Shown: positions 46,483 through 56,732, numbered from the stretch's first letter. The stretch: DNA of 64,000 nt from an uncultured Paracoccaceae bacterium (GCA_945952025.1 CAMFGW010000008.1:1-64000), one strand, 5' to 3'. The notes: generated by a model from the letters alone, not told the origin. Translations and numbers: made by a program.

Positions 46483-49408
46483 GGCCCACATCCTCCGGCA
46501 CCGGCGCGTCGGTCATCGCCCATTCGCCGAACCGCGACAGGTGGTCATAGTCCGACGGAGTGTTGACGAACACCAGCGCCCGGCGCGGCGAATAGCCCAT
46601 CGCCGGGTCCAGATAGCGCCGGATCAGCTTTTGCAGACCATCCCATTCTGCGTCGAAATCCACCTTGTCGCGCGTGGTCGTGCGCGTGTCGCCCTCGCCC
46701 CCCAGATGGATATAGCTGACCGCCGCCACCTCGCGCGGGCCGACCTTGGCGAAGGCCCCGCGTTCTGCCATAGCGGCCTGCAACAGAAGCTGCTTGTCGA
46801 ACGCCTCCTGCTGCTTGTCAGAGGGCGGCTTGCCGGACTTGTAGTCATAGATGTGAAGCCGCCCGTCCGCACCAAGGTCGATCCGGTCCGGCCGCGCCGT
46901 GAGCGTGAAGCCAAGGCCCGGCAGGTCGAGGCGGCCCTGCTCTTCGACGACCACGGGTTCGGCGGACCGGGCGCGCTCTGTCTCCGACGCGGCCAGATAG
47001 GCCGCGAACCGCCGGATGCGGGCCAGCCACAGGCGCCGGGCCGAGGGCCAGGCCACATGCTGGTCCAGAACCTCGCCCGCGACCGAAATCAGTCTCTGTT
47101 CCGCCTCAAAGGCGCTTTCGCCTTCGGGCCTTTCCCGCAGAAACTGCTCGACGACGGCATGCAGCACTTGCCCCCGCAGGCCCGGGTCGGCCTCTGGCAC
47201 CAGTGGGTCGAGCGGCTTCAGCCGCAGGATATATTGGGCGTAGATCGCATAAGGATCGCGGATCAGCCTGGCGATCGCCGTGACCGGCAATTCGCGCGGC
47301 CGGGCGCTGATCGGCGGCCGGGGCGCGGGGCGCGGGGCGGAGGCCACCGGCACCACCCGGTCAGTACGCCGGGCCTCGCGCAGCCAGGCCTGACCCCGCG
47401 CACGCATGGTCACCAGCGCCTCGGGCCCACCGGGCAGTCCGCGCACCAGGTTGGTCAACCGCTCGATCCAGCGAGAGCCGATCGTCTCTGCCTCGTCATC
47501 CCTCAGCGCGCGCGACAGGATCACGCGCGACCCCACGGCCGCCGCCTGCTGGAAGTCGTGCGCCGCAAGACCGATCTGGCGTTCGGGCAGAAGCAGACCC
47601 GCCTTGAGGCGCATCTGGCGTGAGAGCCAGGGGTCGGGATCCGGGGCGCCGGGCCAGCTGCCTTCGTTCAGGCCGCCCAGGATGACCAGGTCCGCCGACA
47701 GCTCGCGTGCCTCGCGGGGGCCCTTGATCGCGATGCGCGGGTCGGCCGCAGCACCCGCCAGAACCGGCGCGCCTTGCAGGACCGTCAGCAAAAGCGCCCC
47801 GAAATCGGCGCCCGACAGCGGATCGCCATGCGCCGCCTCTGCCGCCAGATCGTCGAGCGCCTTCGCCACCGCCTCGCCATCCGCGCCCTGCCAGACCTTC
47901 GGGTCGGCCGCCAGCGGCCCCGCCGAAATGCGCGTCGCAAGGTCGCGCAGCCGCTCGGTCCAGTCGAGGATCGGGCGCTCTCCGCCCCCCGGCACATCGG
48001 CCAGCACGCCGCCCAGCCATTCGGCCCAGAAACCCGCGAGCGGCTCGGTCCGCCGCGCCGCCCAGGCCCGGGCCGCCGCCCCATCCGGGAAAACCGGCCC
48101 GTGGCGGCGGAGCGTCAGTTCCCATTCGCGCGTCAGCAGAAGATGCTCGCCCCGCGCTTCCCCTGAGGCGACCAGCGGATGCTTGGCCAGCGCCAGAAGC
48201 GCCTCGACCGTCAGCCGCCGGCCGAACAGCCCCGCCACCTGCCGCACCAGACGGCCGGCGGCCGACAGGTGCAGGGGCGACCCCGCGCTGTCATCCGGCG
48301 CGATCCCGTAGCGGTCCAGCGCCGCCGAAACTCGCCGCGCCAGGACCCGGTCGGGCGTGACCAGGACCGCGCTTTCGCCGCGCACCGCCGCATCGCGAAG
48401 CGCCAGCGCAATGGCGAGCGATTCGCCCCTCGGGTCCGGCGCCTCGATCAGCGACAGGGCCGCCGTCGCCGTTGCAAGCGGCGCAAGCTCCGCCCCCTCG
48501 CTCAGCCACTGGTCCGTCACGGGCGCGGGCCGAAGCGCCAGCGACAAAAGCCGATTGCGGGCCGGATCGGCGGGCGGATCGACCACCCAGGGCTGCACCT
48601 CCTGCGGCTCGACCCCGAGCGCCAGCATCATCCGCGCATGGCGGTGCTGGGGGTGATCCTCGTTCGGCACGTCCGCGTCGAAAAGGCTGGTCCAGGCCGT
48701 GCGCGGCATGTCGAAATCAAGCCCCGGCAGGACGACCGCGCCCTTCGGCAACCGCGCCACCGCCTGCATCAGCAGCGCCGTCGTGCCGCGCGATCCGGTC
48801 GACCCGGCGACGATGACAGGCGTGTCGGGGGGCGCCACCTGCCAGCCGGCAATCAGCGCCTCGACCGCGCGGCGCTGGCGGGTCGCTGCGTCGGGTGCGG
48901 CGTCGCCGGCAAACCAGGGCGCCACGATGCGCAGGAAGCGGAGCGAGGTTTCCCAATGCTGGGCATGATCCTCGGCCAGATCGCGCCCCTCGAACCGTTC
49001 GGGGGCGACACCTTCGTCCGCCATTTCCTCGGCCAGCCGCGCCAGGCTGTCGGCCAGGTCGAAGACGGCAGAGGCGGGGGCGATGCTGCGGTCCGCCTGC
49101 AAAAGCCGCGCGACCGGGCGCGCAAGCTCCAGCCGCCGCCGCAGGGCAGGCACCGCCGGGGGCGCGTCGAGCCCCGGATCGGAGCCAAGGTCCGACAGAA
49201 GCAGAAGCCGCGGCAGAAGGCCCGGCCCGCGGTCCTGAAGCGCCGTGCGCACCCGTTCGCGCATCCGCGCGGTGTTGAGAAAGACGGTGACGCGCGCCAG
49301 ATCCTCTGGGCGCTGGCCCGCCATGCGGTCCAGCAGGCCATGGGCGAAAGCGACCGGAAAATCGGCGCCGACCGGCAGGGCGAAAAGCTGGGGCAGGGTG
49401 TCAGTCAT
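46475..49408 (-). CDS. addB: Double-strand break repair protein AddB, cysteine-free
   Basis: Second subunit of AddAB. 977 residues, with a degenerate N-terminal helicase-like part and a C-terminal PD-(D/E)XK nuclease (LTARPDRIDLG, HIYDYKSGKPP). The Bacillus AddB has four cysteines that hold an iron-sulfur cluster around the nuclease domain; this protein contains no cysteine at all, so that cluster is absent. The start ATG 49408 (MTDTLPQLFALP) overlaps the murU stop by 8 bases. Confidence 0.92.
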   Translation of the reverse strand: MTDTLPQLFALPVGADFPVAFAHGLLDRMAGQRPEDLARVTVFLNTARMRERVRTALQDRGPGLLPRLLLLSDLGSDPGLDAPPAVPALRRRLELARPVARLLQADRSIAPASAVFDLADSLARLAEEMADEGVAPERFEGRDLAEDHAQHWETSLRFLRIVAPWFAGDAAPDAATRQRRAVEALIAGWQVAPPDTPVIVAGSTGSRGTTALLMQAVARLPKGAVVLPGLDFDMPRTAWTSLFDADVPNEDHPQHRHARMMLALGVEPQEVQPWVVDPPADPARNRLLSLALRPAPVTDQWLSEGAELAPLATATAALSLIEAPDPRGESLAIALALRDAAVRGESAVLVTPDRVLARRVSAALDRYGIAPDDSAGSPLHLSAAGRLVRQVAGLFGRRLTVEALLALAKHPLVASGEARGEHLLLTREWELTLRRHGPVFPDGAAARAWAARRTEPLAGFWAEWLGGVLADVPGGGERPILDWTERLRDLATRISAGPLAADPKVWQGADGEAVAKALDDLAAEAAHGDPLSGADFGALLLTVLQGAPVLAGAAADPRIAIKGPREARELSADLVILGGLNEGSWPGAPDPDPWLSRQMRLKAGLLLPERQIGLAAHDFQQAAAVGSRVILSRALRDDEAETIGSRWIERLTNLVRGLPGGPEALVTMRARGQAWLREARRTDRVVPVASAPRPAPRPPISARPRELPVTAIARLIRDPYAIYAQYILRLKPLDPLVPEADPGLRGQVLHAVVEQFLRERPEGESAFEAEQRLISVAGEVLDQHVAWPSARRLWLARIRRFAAYLAASETERARSAEPVVVEEQGRLDLPGLGFTLTARPDRIDLGADGRLHIYDYKSGKPPSDKQQEAFDKQLLLQAAMAERGAFAKVGPREVAAVSYIHLGGEGDTRTTTRDKVDFDAEWDGLQKLIRRYLDPAMGYSPRRALVFVNTPSDYDHLSRFGEWAMTDAPVPEDVGHG

Positions 49409-50087
49409 GGTCCCCCGCAAGCAGCGCCTCGGCCAGGGGGATCGACGACGGCCGCCCGACATCGCACCAGCCGCCGGGATGGACAGCGCCATAAAGGCGC
49501 CCGGCCGCGATCATCCGGTCCCAGAGGAGGTTCAGCGAAAAGACAGGCTGGGGCACGTCGGCCAGCCCCTCGGTTTGCAGGATCTGCGCGCCGGTATAGA
49601 CGAAATCGGCGCCCCGGCTCAGGCGCCCCTCGGCGTCCATCGCGAAATCGCCGGGGCCCTGGTAGCCGGTCGCCCGCGCGCGCGGGACAAGGAGCAGAAG
49701 CCCGTCCATCTTCGCAGGCCGCCAATGGTCGCGCAGCGTCCGCGTGGCGGGCGGCCCGGTCCAGACCGCATCGGAATTCAGCGTGAAGACCGGCCCCGGA
49801 CCCAGGCGCGGCAGCGCCGCCCGCAGACCGCCGCCGGTTTCCAGAATCGTCTCTGTTTCGTCCGAAAAGGCGATATCCGGCCACCCCGCCAGATGGTAGC
49901 GGATCATCTGGCCAAGGTAATGCAGGTTGACGACGATGCGGGGGTCGCCCTCGACTTGGTCCAGCGCATGGTCGATCAGCGCCCGGCCCGCGACTGGGAT
50001 AAGTGGCTTCGGCCTCTGCTGCGTCAACGCGCCCATCCGCGTACCAAGGCCGGCGGCAAAAAGCATCAGCGCGTGCGGTTCGTTCAT
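49401..50087 (-). CDS. murU: MurU-type N-acetylmuramate-1-phosphate uridylyltransferase
   Basis: Makes UDP-MurNAc from MurNAc-1-phosphate in the fosfomycin-bypassing peptidoglycan recycling route. 228-residue nucleotidyltransferase with LFAAGLGTRMGALTQQRPKPL (sugar nucleotide signature), TLNSDAVW and GGWCDVGRP. The start ATG 50087 has GGAGG 5-6 bases upstream. The assignment is strengthened by the AmgK-like kinase immediately upstream (4-base overlap). Confidence 0.85.
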   Translation of the reverse strand: MNEPHALMLFAAGLGTRMGALTQQRPKPLIPVAGRALIDHALDQVEGDPRIVVNLHYLGQMIRYHLAGWPDIAFSDETETILETGGGLRAALPRLGPGPVFTLNSDAVWTGPPATRTLRDHWRPAKMDGLLLLVPRARATGYQGPGDFAMDAEGRLSRGADFVYTGAQILQTEGLADVPQPVFSLNLLWDRMIAAGRLYGAVHPGGWCDVGRPSSIPLAEALLAGDHD

Positions 50088-51061
50088 GCCGCCCTCCATC
50101 TCGCGCGGAAACCGGGGGTAGGCTCAGGCACGCTCTCTTCGACCAGATGGCGCAGGGGCGCCAGCGCGGGATGGGCCAGGTTGCGCGTCAGATGGCCCCA
50201 GACCCGTGGCATCAGCTCCAGATACTGCGGCTTTCCCGCCCCGGCGAGGCGCGCGAAGACCGCAAGGATTCGCAGGGCGCGCTGGGCGCCGATCAGGGCA
50301 TAGACGGCCCTGAACCGTTCTTCATCATGGCCTGTTTGGCCAAGATAGAGACAAATTGCGTCGGCCTCGACCCCCGGCCCCATATCCCGCCGCGCATCCT
50401 GCAAAAGCGACACGAGGTCATAGGCCGGGTCCGCGATGAAGGCGTCCTGAAAATCCAGAAGGCCGATCCGCGAGGGGCCGACGCGGTTCGGCAGCCAGAT
50501 CAGGTTTCCGGCATGGAAGTCGCGAAGCGAGGCGACAGGCGGCAGGAAGGTCAGCCGGTCGTGCAGGCCCGCAATCAGGGGCCCAATCGCCTGCGCCCCC
50601 GTCGAGCCGGCGCAATAGGTCTCGGCCAGCAGGCCCGCCAGGGCGCCAAGGGCCGCGCCGTCGCCGGGCTTCAGGAAGCCGGGCGGCGACCTTTGCTGCA
50701 TGTCCGCCAGGAACCCGGCCGTTGCCCCGATCAGCACCCCCTCAAGCGCGGGCTCGCGCGCCAGGACCGCCCCGAACGTGTCATCGCCCAAATCCTCCAG
50801 CAGCAGGAACCCCGCCGCCTCGTCCGCCGCCAGAATGCGCGGCGCTGAATAGCCCTGCGCCAGAAGCCAGCCGCCAACCGCCAGGAATGGCCCGGTCGCC
50901 TCGCCCGTCGCGGGGTCGGCATCCATCAGGACCGCGCTTTCCGTCCCCCGCCAAAGCCGCCAGTAGCGCCGGGCCGAAGCATCGCCCGCCAGCACCTCGG
51001 CCCGCGCCGCGGCCCAGCCTGCGGCGTGCAGGAAATCGGCCATCGCCGCGCCCCGGCTCAT
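50084..51061 (-). CDS. amgK: AmgK-type anomeric sugar kinase
   Basis: Phosphorylates the anomeric position of MurNAc and GlcNAc, feeding MurU. 325-residue APH-fold protein with intact catalytic elements: LRDFHAGNLIWL (Asp, Asn) and IGLLDFQDAFIADPAYDLVSLL (metal-binding DFQD). By contrast, the kinase-like gene at 28.5 kb lacks these. It sits between tsaE and murU with ATGA overlaps on both sides, the conserved alphaproteobacterial order. Confidence 0.86.
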   Translation of the reverse strand: MSRGAAMADFLHAAGWAAARAEVLAGDASARRYWRLWRGTESAVLMDADPATGEATGPFLAVGGWLLAQGYSAPRILAADEAAGFLLLEDLGDDTFGAVLAREPALEGVLIGATAGFLADMQQRSPPGFLKPGDGAALGALAGLLAETYCAGSTGAQAIGPLIAGLHDRLTFLPPVASLRDFHAGNLIWLPNRVGPSRIGLLDFQDAFIADPAYDLVSLLQDARRDMGPGVEADAICLYLGQTGHDEERFRAVYALIGAQRALRILAVFARLAGAGKPQYLELMPRVWGHLTRNLAHPALAPLRHLVEESVPEPTPGFRARWRAA

Positions 51062-51522
51062 GGCGTCGCCTCCAGTGCCGCAAGGACCGGCGCCCAGCGG
51101 TCGCCATCGGCCCGAAGCGTCACCATTCGCCCCTCGCCGTCCGGCTCGAAGGCCAGGGTCAGCGCCCCTCTTGGCCGCGCCCCCAGCCGGTCGGGCCATT
51201 CGATCAGCGTAACTGCCCGGCCCATCGCCTCGGCCAGGCCCAGCTCTTCGACTTCGGCCGGGTCGCCCAGGCGATAAAGGTCGGCGTGCCAGACTTCGGC
51301 CCGGTCGGTCAGGTAGGTCTGGACCAGCGTGAAGGTGGGCGAGGGCACCTCTTCCGTAACCCCCAGGGCGCGGATCAGCGCACGCGCGAAATGGGTCTTC
51401 CCCGCGCCGATCCCACCCTCGAGCAGCAGGATGTCGCCGGGCGCGACCTCGGCCGCAAGCCGCGCGCCGAGCCTGTCGGTCGCGTCGGCAACGGGCAGGC
51501 GAAGCCGAAGGGGCTCAGCCAT
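51058..51522 (-). CDS. tsaE: tRNA threonylcarbamoyladenosine biosynthesis ATPase TsaE
   Basis: Works with TsaB-TsaD to make t6A37 on ANN-decoding tRNAs. 154 residues: P-loop GGIGAGKT (36-43), PSPTFTLVQTY, and HADLYRLGDPAEVEELGL, all TsaE marks. The start ATG 51522 is the first with the right N-terminal length. It overlaps the yggS stop by 8 bases and amgK by 4. Confidence 0.93.
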   Translation of the reverse strand: MAEPLRLRLPVADATDRLGARLAAEVAPGDILLLEGGIGAGKTHFARALIRALGVTEEVPSPTFTLVQTYLTDRAEVWHADLYRLGDPAEVEELGLAEAMGRAVTLIEWPDRLGARPRGALTLAFEPDGEGRMVTLRADGDRWAPVLAALEATP

Positions 51523-52168
51523 AGGCCCTTTGCCCGAAGATGGCCGAGCCGACGCGCACATGGGTCGCGCCTTCGGCGATGGCCGCGGGGAAATCGCCGC
51601 TCATGCCCATCGACAGGCCCGAAAGGCCGTTGCGCGCGGCAATCCCGGCCAGCGCACGGAAATGCGGGCGGCTGTCCTCGCCGTCCGGCGGGATGCACAT
51701 CAGCCCCACGACCGGCAGGTCCATCCCCCGGCAGGCGGCAATGAAGGCGTCGGCATCGGGCGGCAGCACGCCGGCCTTCTGCGGCTCTGACCCGGTGTTG
51801 ACCTGGATGAAAAGCTCGGGGCTCGTCCCCCGGTCCTGCGCCAGCCGCGCCAGCTTTTCCGCAAGCGACGGGCGGTCGAGCGTGTGGATCGCCTCGAACA
51901 GCCCGACCGCGACCTTGGCCTTGTTCGTCTGCAGGGGCCCGATCATGTGGACTTCCGTCCCCGGAAAGCGCGCCCGCCAGTCGGGCCATTTGGCTTGCGC
52001 TTCCTGCACGTAATTCTCGCCGAACAGGCGCTGCCCCTCGGCCAGGACGGCCTCAACCCGGTCGGCCGGCTGGACCTTGGACACGGCGATAAGCCGGACC
52101 GACCCCGGCGCGCGCCCGGCGTCGCGTTCCGCTGCCGCGATCTTGTCCGTGATGTCGGCCAGTCCCAT
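51515..52168 (-). CDS. YggS-family pyridoxal-phosphate homeostasis protein
   Basis: PLP-binding protein that keeps free vitamin B6 and amino acid pools balanced. 217 residues of the alanine-racemase fold without racemase domain: Lys31 in AVSKVQP is the PLP-bearing lysine; GENYVQEAQAKW, HMIGPLQTNKAK and GLSMGMSGDFPAAIAEGATHVRVGSAIFG complete the signature. First gene of the yggS-tsaE-amgK-murU-addB-addA operon. Confidence 0.93.
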   Translation of the reverse strand: MGLADITDKIAAAERDAGRAPGSVRLIAVSKVQPADRVEAVLAEGQRLFGENYVQEAQAKWPDWRARFPGTEVHMIGPLQTNKAKVAVGLFEAIHTLDRPSLAEKLARLAQDRGTSPELFIQVNTGSEPQKAGVLPPDADAFIAACRGMDLPVVGLMCIPPDGEDSRPHFRALAGIAARNGLSGLSMGMSGDFPAAIAEGATHVRVGSAIFGQRAYG

Positions 52169-52209
52169 GGCGCCCCCGCATTCCGGCCCCAAAGGACCAC
52201 AGCGGTGCA

Positions 52210-52242
52210 CAAAAGAAAAGAGCGGGCCGAAGCCCGCTCTTT
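52210..52242 (-). terminator. Intrinsic terminator of the porin gene
   Basis: AAAGAGCGGGC (52217-52227), loop CGAA (TTCG on the minus strand), GCCCGCTCTTT (52232-52242): a perfect 11-base-pair stem with a stable TTCG tetraloop, followed on the minus strand by TTCTTTTG. It lies 21 bases after the porin stop and before yggS. Confidence 0.9.
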
Positions 52243-52263
52243 CCGTGATCGTTGATCGTAAGA

Positions 52264-53277
52264 TCAGAAGTTGAAGCGGACGCCGACGTCGACGATCGTC
52301 TGCTTGGCATAGCCGCGCTGGATCGCACCCGACAGGCGAGCGCCGCCGAGGTCGTAGTCAGCGCCGATGCCGTAGGCAGTTTTCGACGGGTTCTTGGTCA
52401 GGACGCCGCCGGTGACCGTGCCGCCATCGTTGTTGGCGACGTAGGCCTTGAGCGTGGTCTTGTCCATCTTGTAGTTGCCGTAGAGCGTGATGGTCTTGCC
52501 CGGGTCAACGTTGCCGCCGTAGGTCAGGCCCTGGTTGGCGATCGCCGTGGCACCCATGTGCTCGTCGATGTAGTTCAGGCCGATGTTGGCGTTGTCGTTG
52601 ATCGCGTAGGCCGCGCCGATGAACCAGGGATCGTTGCCGCTGATGCCAGCGCCGTTCTTGACGGCGGCAGCTTCAAACGTGAACTGCTGGTACTTGTAGA
52701 GGCCCGAAACCGCGATTTCCGACTTCCAGCCAGCGCCCAGGGTCTTCGCGCCCTGGTTCGGGTTGACGTAGGAGATCATGCCGGTGAAGTCGCCAACCGT
52801 GTACGAGGCGAAGACGCCCATGTAGTTGTTCGAGACTGCCGACTTCGACCCGCCAGCCTTGCTGTCGTAGTAGAAGGTGTATTCGTAGGGGTCGCCGAAC
52901 GACGAGTCGCGGTAGCCCATTTCCGAGCCCCACAGGAGCGTCGTGTTGTCGTAGGCAGTGTTGGTGTTGCCGACTTCAACGCGCAGGCCCTGGTATTCGG
53001 TGTAGAGCAGGGCGTTGTTGCCCGTGGTCCCCGAGTCGCCCGTGTCGTTCTGCAGACGCAGACGAGCACCGAAGACAACGCCCGAATCCGTGGTGGTCGA
53101 GGCGTCGATGTTGAAGCGCAGGCGGTTGACGACCTGGGTCTTGGCGCCCGTCGCTTTGCTGTTGCTGACGATACCAACACGGCCGTAGCCCGAAATCTTC
53201 ACTTTCGTCGCGTCATCGGCGAGCGCGGCGCCAGCGAAGCTGGCCAGAACCGTGGTCGCAAGAAGAACCTTTTTCAT
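52264..53277 (-). CDS. Rhodobacter-type general porin
   Basis: Outer-membrane diffusion channel. 337 residues: signal peptide MKKVLLATTVLASFAGAALA, then a 16-strand porin barrel with aromatic girdles (SGYGRVGIVS, RLRFNIDAST, YTEYQGLRVEVGNTNTAYDN) and C-terminal Phe (VGVRFNF). Length and ending fit the alphaproteobacterial porin family. Strong ribosome site and a strong terminator suggest high expression. It has a long untranslated leader. Confidence 0.9.
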   Translation of the reverse strand: MKKVLLATTVLASFAGAALADDATKVKISGYGRVGIVSNSKATGAKTQVVNRLRFNIDASTTTDSGVVFGARLRLQNDTGDSGTTGNNALLYTEYQGLRVEVGNTNTAYDNTTLLWGSEMGYRDSSFGDPYEYTFYYDSKAGGSKSAVSNNYMGVFASYTVGDFTGMISYVNPNQGAKTLGAGWKSEIAVSGLYKYQQFTFEAAAVKNGAGISGNDPWFIGAAYAINDNANIGLNYIDEHMGATAIANQGLTYGGNVDPGKTITLYGNYKMDKTTLKAYVANNDGGTVTGGVLTKNPSKTAYGIGADYDLGGARLSGAIQRGYAKQTIVDVGVRFNF

Positions 53278-53547
53278 TTCGTTTTCCCTCGTGTGTCAAA
53301 GGTCGGCCCAACTCAGGGGAATCCGAATTGGGTATGCCCCTATTTCCGTGCTCGGGGCCGCCATTGCAACTCAAAGCGGGGGATCGCCCGGAAAGTCGGA
53401 GCCGATGGTGCAGTCTTGCCACAGTGACCGGCGGCGCCCCGGATGCGGCCCCCGGGGGGCCCCGGGTAGGGCAGGGGTTGAAAAACCTTGTCCGCCCCCG
53501 ACCCCTCGGCTAGACAGCGCAGAGGAACCGAGCGGTGGGCGGAAGTG
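53278..53547. promoter_or_regulatory. Porin / DUF3576 divergent intergenic region
   Basis: 270 bases holding both promoters. For the plus-strand lipoprotein gene, TTGTCC (53488-53493) is 17 bases from TAGACA (53511-53516), a plausible promoter. A GC-only palindrome GGCCCC-CGG-GGGGCC lies at 53447-53461. No ORF or known RNA is recognised. Confidence 0.35.
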
Positions 53548-54099
53548 ATGCAGGCTGAAGTGCAAGGCAAGCAGGTGGGACGGGCAGTCCGCAGCGCGAT
53601 GCTCGGCGGACTGGTGATAACGCTCGCGGCCTGTGGCAGTCTGAACCCCTTTGGGTCGACGGCCCCGGCCCAGCCGGCGGCGCCGATGTCCGAGGCGACC
53701 AAGGCCCAGCTGAAGGCGCAGGAGAGCCAGCGCAACTATGGCACCCACGCGAACTCGGGCACGATCTGGGGCCTCTTCAATTCGGGCGGCGACCCCAACG
53801 TGTCGGTCGGCGTCAACAAATACCTGTGGCGCGCCTCGCTCGACGTGCTGAACTTCCTGCCGATCGAGTCGGTCGATCCCTTCACCGGGGTCATCGTCAC
53901 CGGCTACGGCACGCCGCCCGGCGGCGGCCGCGCCTATCGCGCGACGATCTACGTGCAGGACCCCGCGCTTGACGCTCGCAGCCTGAAGGTCGCGCTGTCG
54001 ACCTCGGGCGGGCCGGTCGATGCGGCTACGGTCCGCGCGGTCGAGGATGCGATCCTGACCCGCGCCCGCCAGCTGCGCGTCGCCGACGGCAAGCTCTGA
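53548..54099 (+). CDS. DUF3576 lipoprotein
   Basis: 183-residue predicted lipoprotein: signal with lipobox TLAAC (about Cys29), a proline/alanine linker, then the DUF3576 domain (GTIWGLFNSGGDPNVSVGVNKYLWRA and a conserved VITGYGTPP loop). Function unknown; commonly upstream of leuS in related genomes. The start ATG 53548 is the most likely; a GTG three bases earlier is a possible alternative. Confidence 0.8.
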   Translation: MQAEVQGKQVGRAVRSAMLGGLVITLAACGSLNPFGSTAPAQPAAPMSEATKAQLKAQESQRNYGTHANSGTIWGLFNSGGDPNVSVGVNKYLWRASLDVLNFLPIESVDPFTGVIVTGYGTPPGGGRAYRATIYVQDPALDARSLKVALSTSGGPVDAATVRAVEDAILTRARQLRVADGKL

Positions 54100-54185
54100 C
54101 CGCGCGCTGCTGAAGCGACCGCGCGAAGGCTGGACCTTCGCAGGCGGGATTGTATAACCCTCGTCAATCTGACGAAGGATCGATC

Positions 54186-56732
54186 ATGTCGCGCTATGAC
54201 CCCACCACCTCGGAACCCCGTTGGCAAGCCGAATGGGACAGCGCAGGCGTCTTTACGGCCCGCCATGACCCGGCGCGGCGGAAGTATTACGTGCTGGAGA
54301 TGTTTCCCTATCCGTCGGGGCGCATCCATATGGGGCATGTGCGCAACTATACGATGGGCGACGTGGTGGCGCGGACCAAGATCGCGCAGGGCTTCAGCGT
54401 GCTGCACCCGATGGGGTGGGACGCTTTCGGCATGCCGGCCGAGAACGCGGCGATGGAACGCGGCGGCCATCCGCAGGACTGGACCTACGGCAACATTGCC
54501 GTGATGAAGGACCAGATGAAGCCCCTGGGCTTGTCAATCGACTGGTCGCGCGAACTGGCGACCTGCGACCCGGAATATTACGGCCAGCAGCAGGCCATGT
54601 TCATCGACATGATGGAGGCGGGCCTCGTCTACCGCAAGGCCGCCGTGGTGAACTGGGACCCGGTCGACATGACGGTTCTGGCCAACGAGCAGGTGATCGA
54701 CGGCAAGGGCTGGCGTTCCGGCGCCGAGGTCGAGCGGCGCGAGCTGACGCAATGGTTCTTCAAGATCTCGAACTATTCCGAGGAACTTCTGGATGCGCTG
54801 GACGGGCTGAAGGACTGGCCCGAGAAGGTGCGGCTGATGCAGGCCAACTGGATCGGCAAGTCGCGGGGCCTTCAGTTCGCGTTCGAGACCGTCGGCGCCC
54901 CGAAAGGGTTCGAGCGGCTCGAGGTCTACACCACCCGTCCCGACACGCTGATGGGCGCGTCCTTCGCCGCGATCAGCCCCGACCATCCGCTGGCCAAGGC
55001 GCTTGAGGTGAAAGACCCCAAGGTCGCGGCCTTCGTGGCCGAGGCGCGCAAGGGCGGCACGACGGAAGAGGCGATCGAGACAGGTGAAAAGCTGGGGGTG
55101 GATACCGGCGTGCGCGTTCGCCATCCGCTGGACCCCGACTGGGAACTGCCGGTCTGGATCGCCAACTTCATCCTGATGGACTACGGCACCGGCGCGATCT
55201 TCGGCTGCCCGGCGCACGATCAGCGCGACTTCGACTTTGCCACGAAATACGGCCTGCCGATAAAGCCGGTCTTTGTCGCCGAAGGTGCGGACGAGGCCGC
55301 GCTGACGGAAGCCTTCGTGCCGATGAAGTCGGAAAGGGTGCGCTTCGTCAGCGGTTTCGCCGGGGAAGAGACGCAGACGGGCGACGAGGCCGTCGCCGCC
55401 GCCATCGCCCATGCCGAAAAGAATGGCTACGGCGTAGGTGTGACCAAGTTCCGCCTGCGCGACTGGGGCATCTCGCGCCAGCGCTATTGGGGCTGTCCGA
55501 TCCCGGTCATCCATTGCACGGCCTGCGGCGTGGTGCCGGAAAAGAAGGAAAACCTGCCGGTCAGGCTGCCCTATGACGTGAAGTTCGACATGCCGGGCAA
55601 TCCGCTCGACCGCCATCCGACCTGGCGCGACGTGGCCTGCCCGAACTGCGGCATGCCCGCGAAGCGCGAGACGGACACGATGGACACGTTCGTCGATTCG
55701 TCCTGGTATTACGCCCGCTTCACCGCGCCGCGCGCCGCGACGCCGACCGTGGCCGCCGAGGTCGATTACTGGATGAACGTCGACCAGTATATCGGCGGCG
55801 TCGAACATGCGATCCTGCACCTGCTTTACAGCCGCTTCTTCGCCCGGGCGATGCAGCGAACCGGCAACCTGCCGAAGAAGGCGATCGAGCCCTTCAACGC
55901 GCTCTTCACCCAAGGCATGGTGACGCACGAAATCTACATGACCCGCGATGCGGCGGGCCGCCCGGCCTATCACCTGCCCGAGGATGTGACGGACGGAAAG
56001 CTGGCGGACGGGACAGCTGTCGAGGTCGTGCCCTCGGCCAAGATGTCGAAGTCAAAGAAGAACGTGGTCGACCCGATGGACATCATCGCGGCTTACGGCG
56101 CCGATACCGCGCGTTGGTTCGTCATGTCCGACAGCCCGCCCGAGCGCGATGTGGAGTGGACCGCCGCCGGGGCCGAAGCGGCCTACAAGCACCTGAACCG
56201 GGTCTGGACGCTGTCGGACCGGATCGCGAGCCTGCCCGAGGCCACTCCCGGCACGGGCGATGACGACCTTCTGCGCGTGACGCACCGGGCTGCGGCCGAA
56301 GTGACGCGCCAGATCGAAGGGTTCGCCTTCAACAAGGCGATCGCCAAGCTTTACGAACTGGCGAACGCGATCCAGAAATCCGACGCCTCGAATGCCGTGC
56401 AGCGGCAGGCGGTGATGGTGCTCGCCCAGCTCATGTCGCCGATGACGCCGCACCTGGCCGAAGATATCTGGGCCGCGCAGGGCGGCAAGGGCCTTGTCGC
56501 GCTGGCACCCTGGCCCAAGGCTGACCCGGCCATGCTGACAGAGACGACGGTGACGCTGCCGATCCAGATCAACGGCAAGCGGCGGGCAGAGATCACGGTG
56601 CCGAAGGACATGCCGCCGGCCGAGGTCGAGCAGGTGGCGCTGGCCGACGAGGCCGTCGTGCGCTTCCTCGCGGGCCAGCCGGTCAAGAAGCTGATCGTCG
56701 TGCCGGGGCGGATCGTCAATGTCGTCGTCTGA
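54186..56732 (+). CDS. leuS: Leucyl-tRNA synthetase
   Basis: Charges tRNA-Leu; cytosolic class I synthetase. 848 residues: HIGH box HMGH (48-51), CP1 editing domain (about 220-420, with [11 protein letters not shown]), zinc-site-like cysteine pairs CTACGVV and CPNCGM, and KMSKS (about 619-623). ATG 54186 has AAGGA 7 bases upstream; the frame is open 12 codons earlier without a matching start context. Overlaps lptE by 14 bases. Confidence 0.97.
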   Translation: MSRYDPTTSEPRWQAEWDSAGVFTARHDPARRKYYVLEMFPYPSGRIHMGHVRNYTMGDVVARTKIAQGFSVLHPMGWDAFGMPAENAAMERGGHPQDWTYGNIAVMKDQMKPLGLSIDWSRELATCDPEYYGQQQAMFIDMMEAGLVYRKAAVVNWDPVDMTVLANEQVIDGKGWRSGAEVERRELTQWFFKISNYSEELLDALDGLKDWPEKVRLMQANWIGKSRGLQFAFETVGAPKGFERLEVYTTRPDTLMGASFAAISPDHPLAKALEVKDPKVAAFVAEARKGGTTEEAIETGEKLGVDTGVRVRHPLDPDWELPVWIANFILMDYGTGAIFGCPAHDQRDFDFATKYGLPIKPVFVAEGADEAALTEAFVPMKSERVRFVSGFAGEETQTGDEAVAAAIAHAEKNGYGVGVTKFRLRDWGISRQRYWGCPIPVIHCTACGVVPEKKENLPVRLPYDVKFDMPGNPLDRHPTWRDVACPNCGMPAKRETDTMDTFVDSSWYYARFTAPRAATPTVAAEVDYWMNVDQYIGGVEHAILHLLYSRFFARAMQRTGNLPKKAIEPFNALFTQGMVTHEIYMTRDAAGRPAYHLPEDVTDGKLADGTAVEVVPSAKMSKSKKNVVDPMDIIAAYGADTARWFVMSDSPPERDVEWTAAGAEAAYKHLNRVWTLSDRIASLPEATPGTGDDDLLRVTHRAAAEVTRQIEGFAFNKAIAKLYELANAIQKSDASNAVQRQAVMVLAQLMSPMTPHLAEDIWAAQGGKGLVALAPWPKADPAMLTETTVTLPIQINGKRRAEITVPKDMPPAEVEQVALADEAVVRFLAGQPVKKLIVVPGRIVNVVV

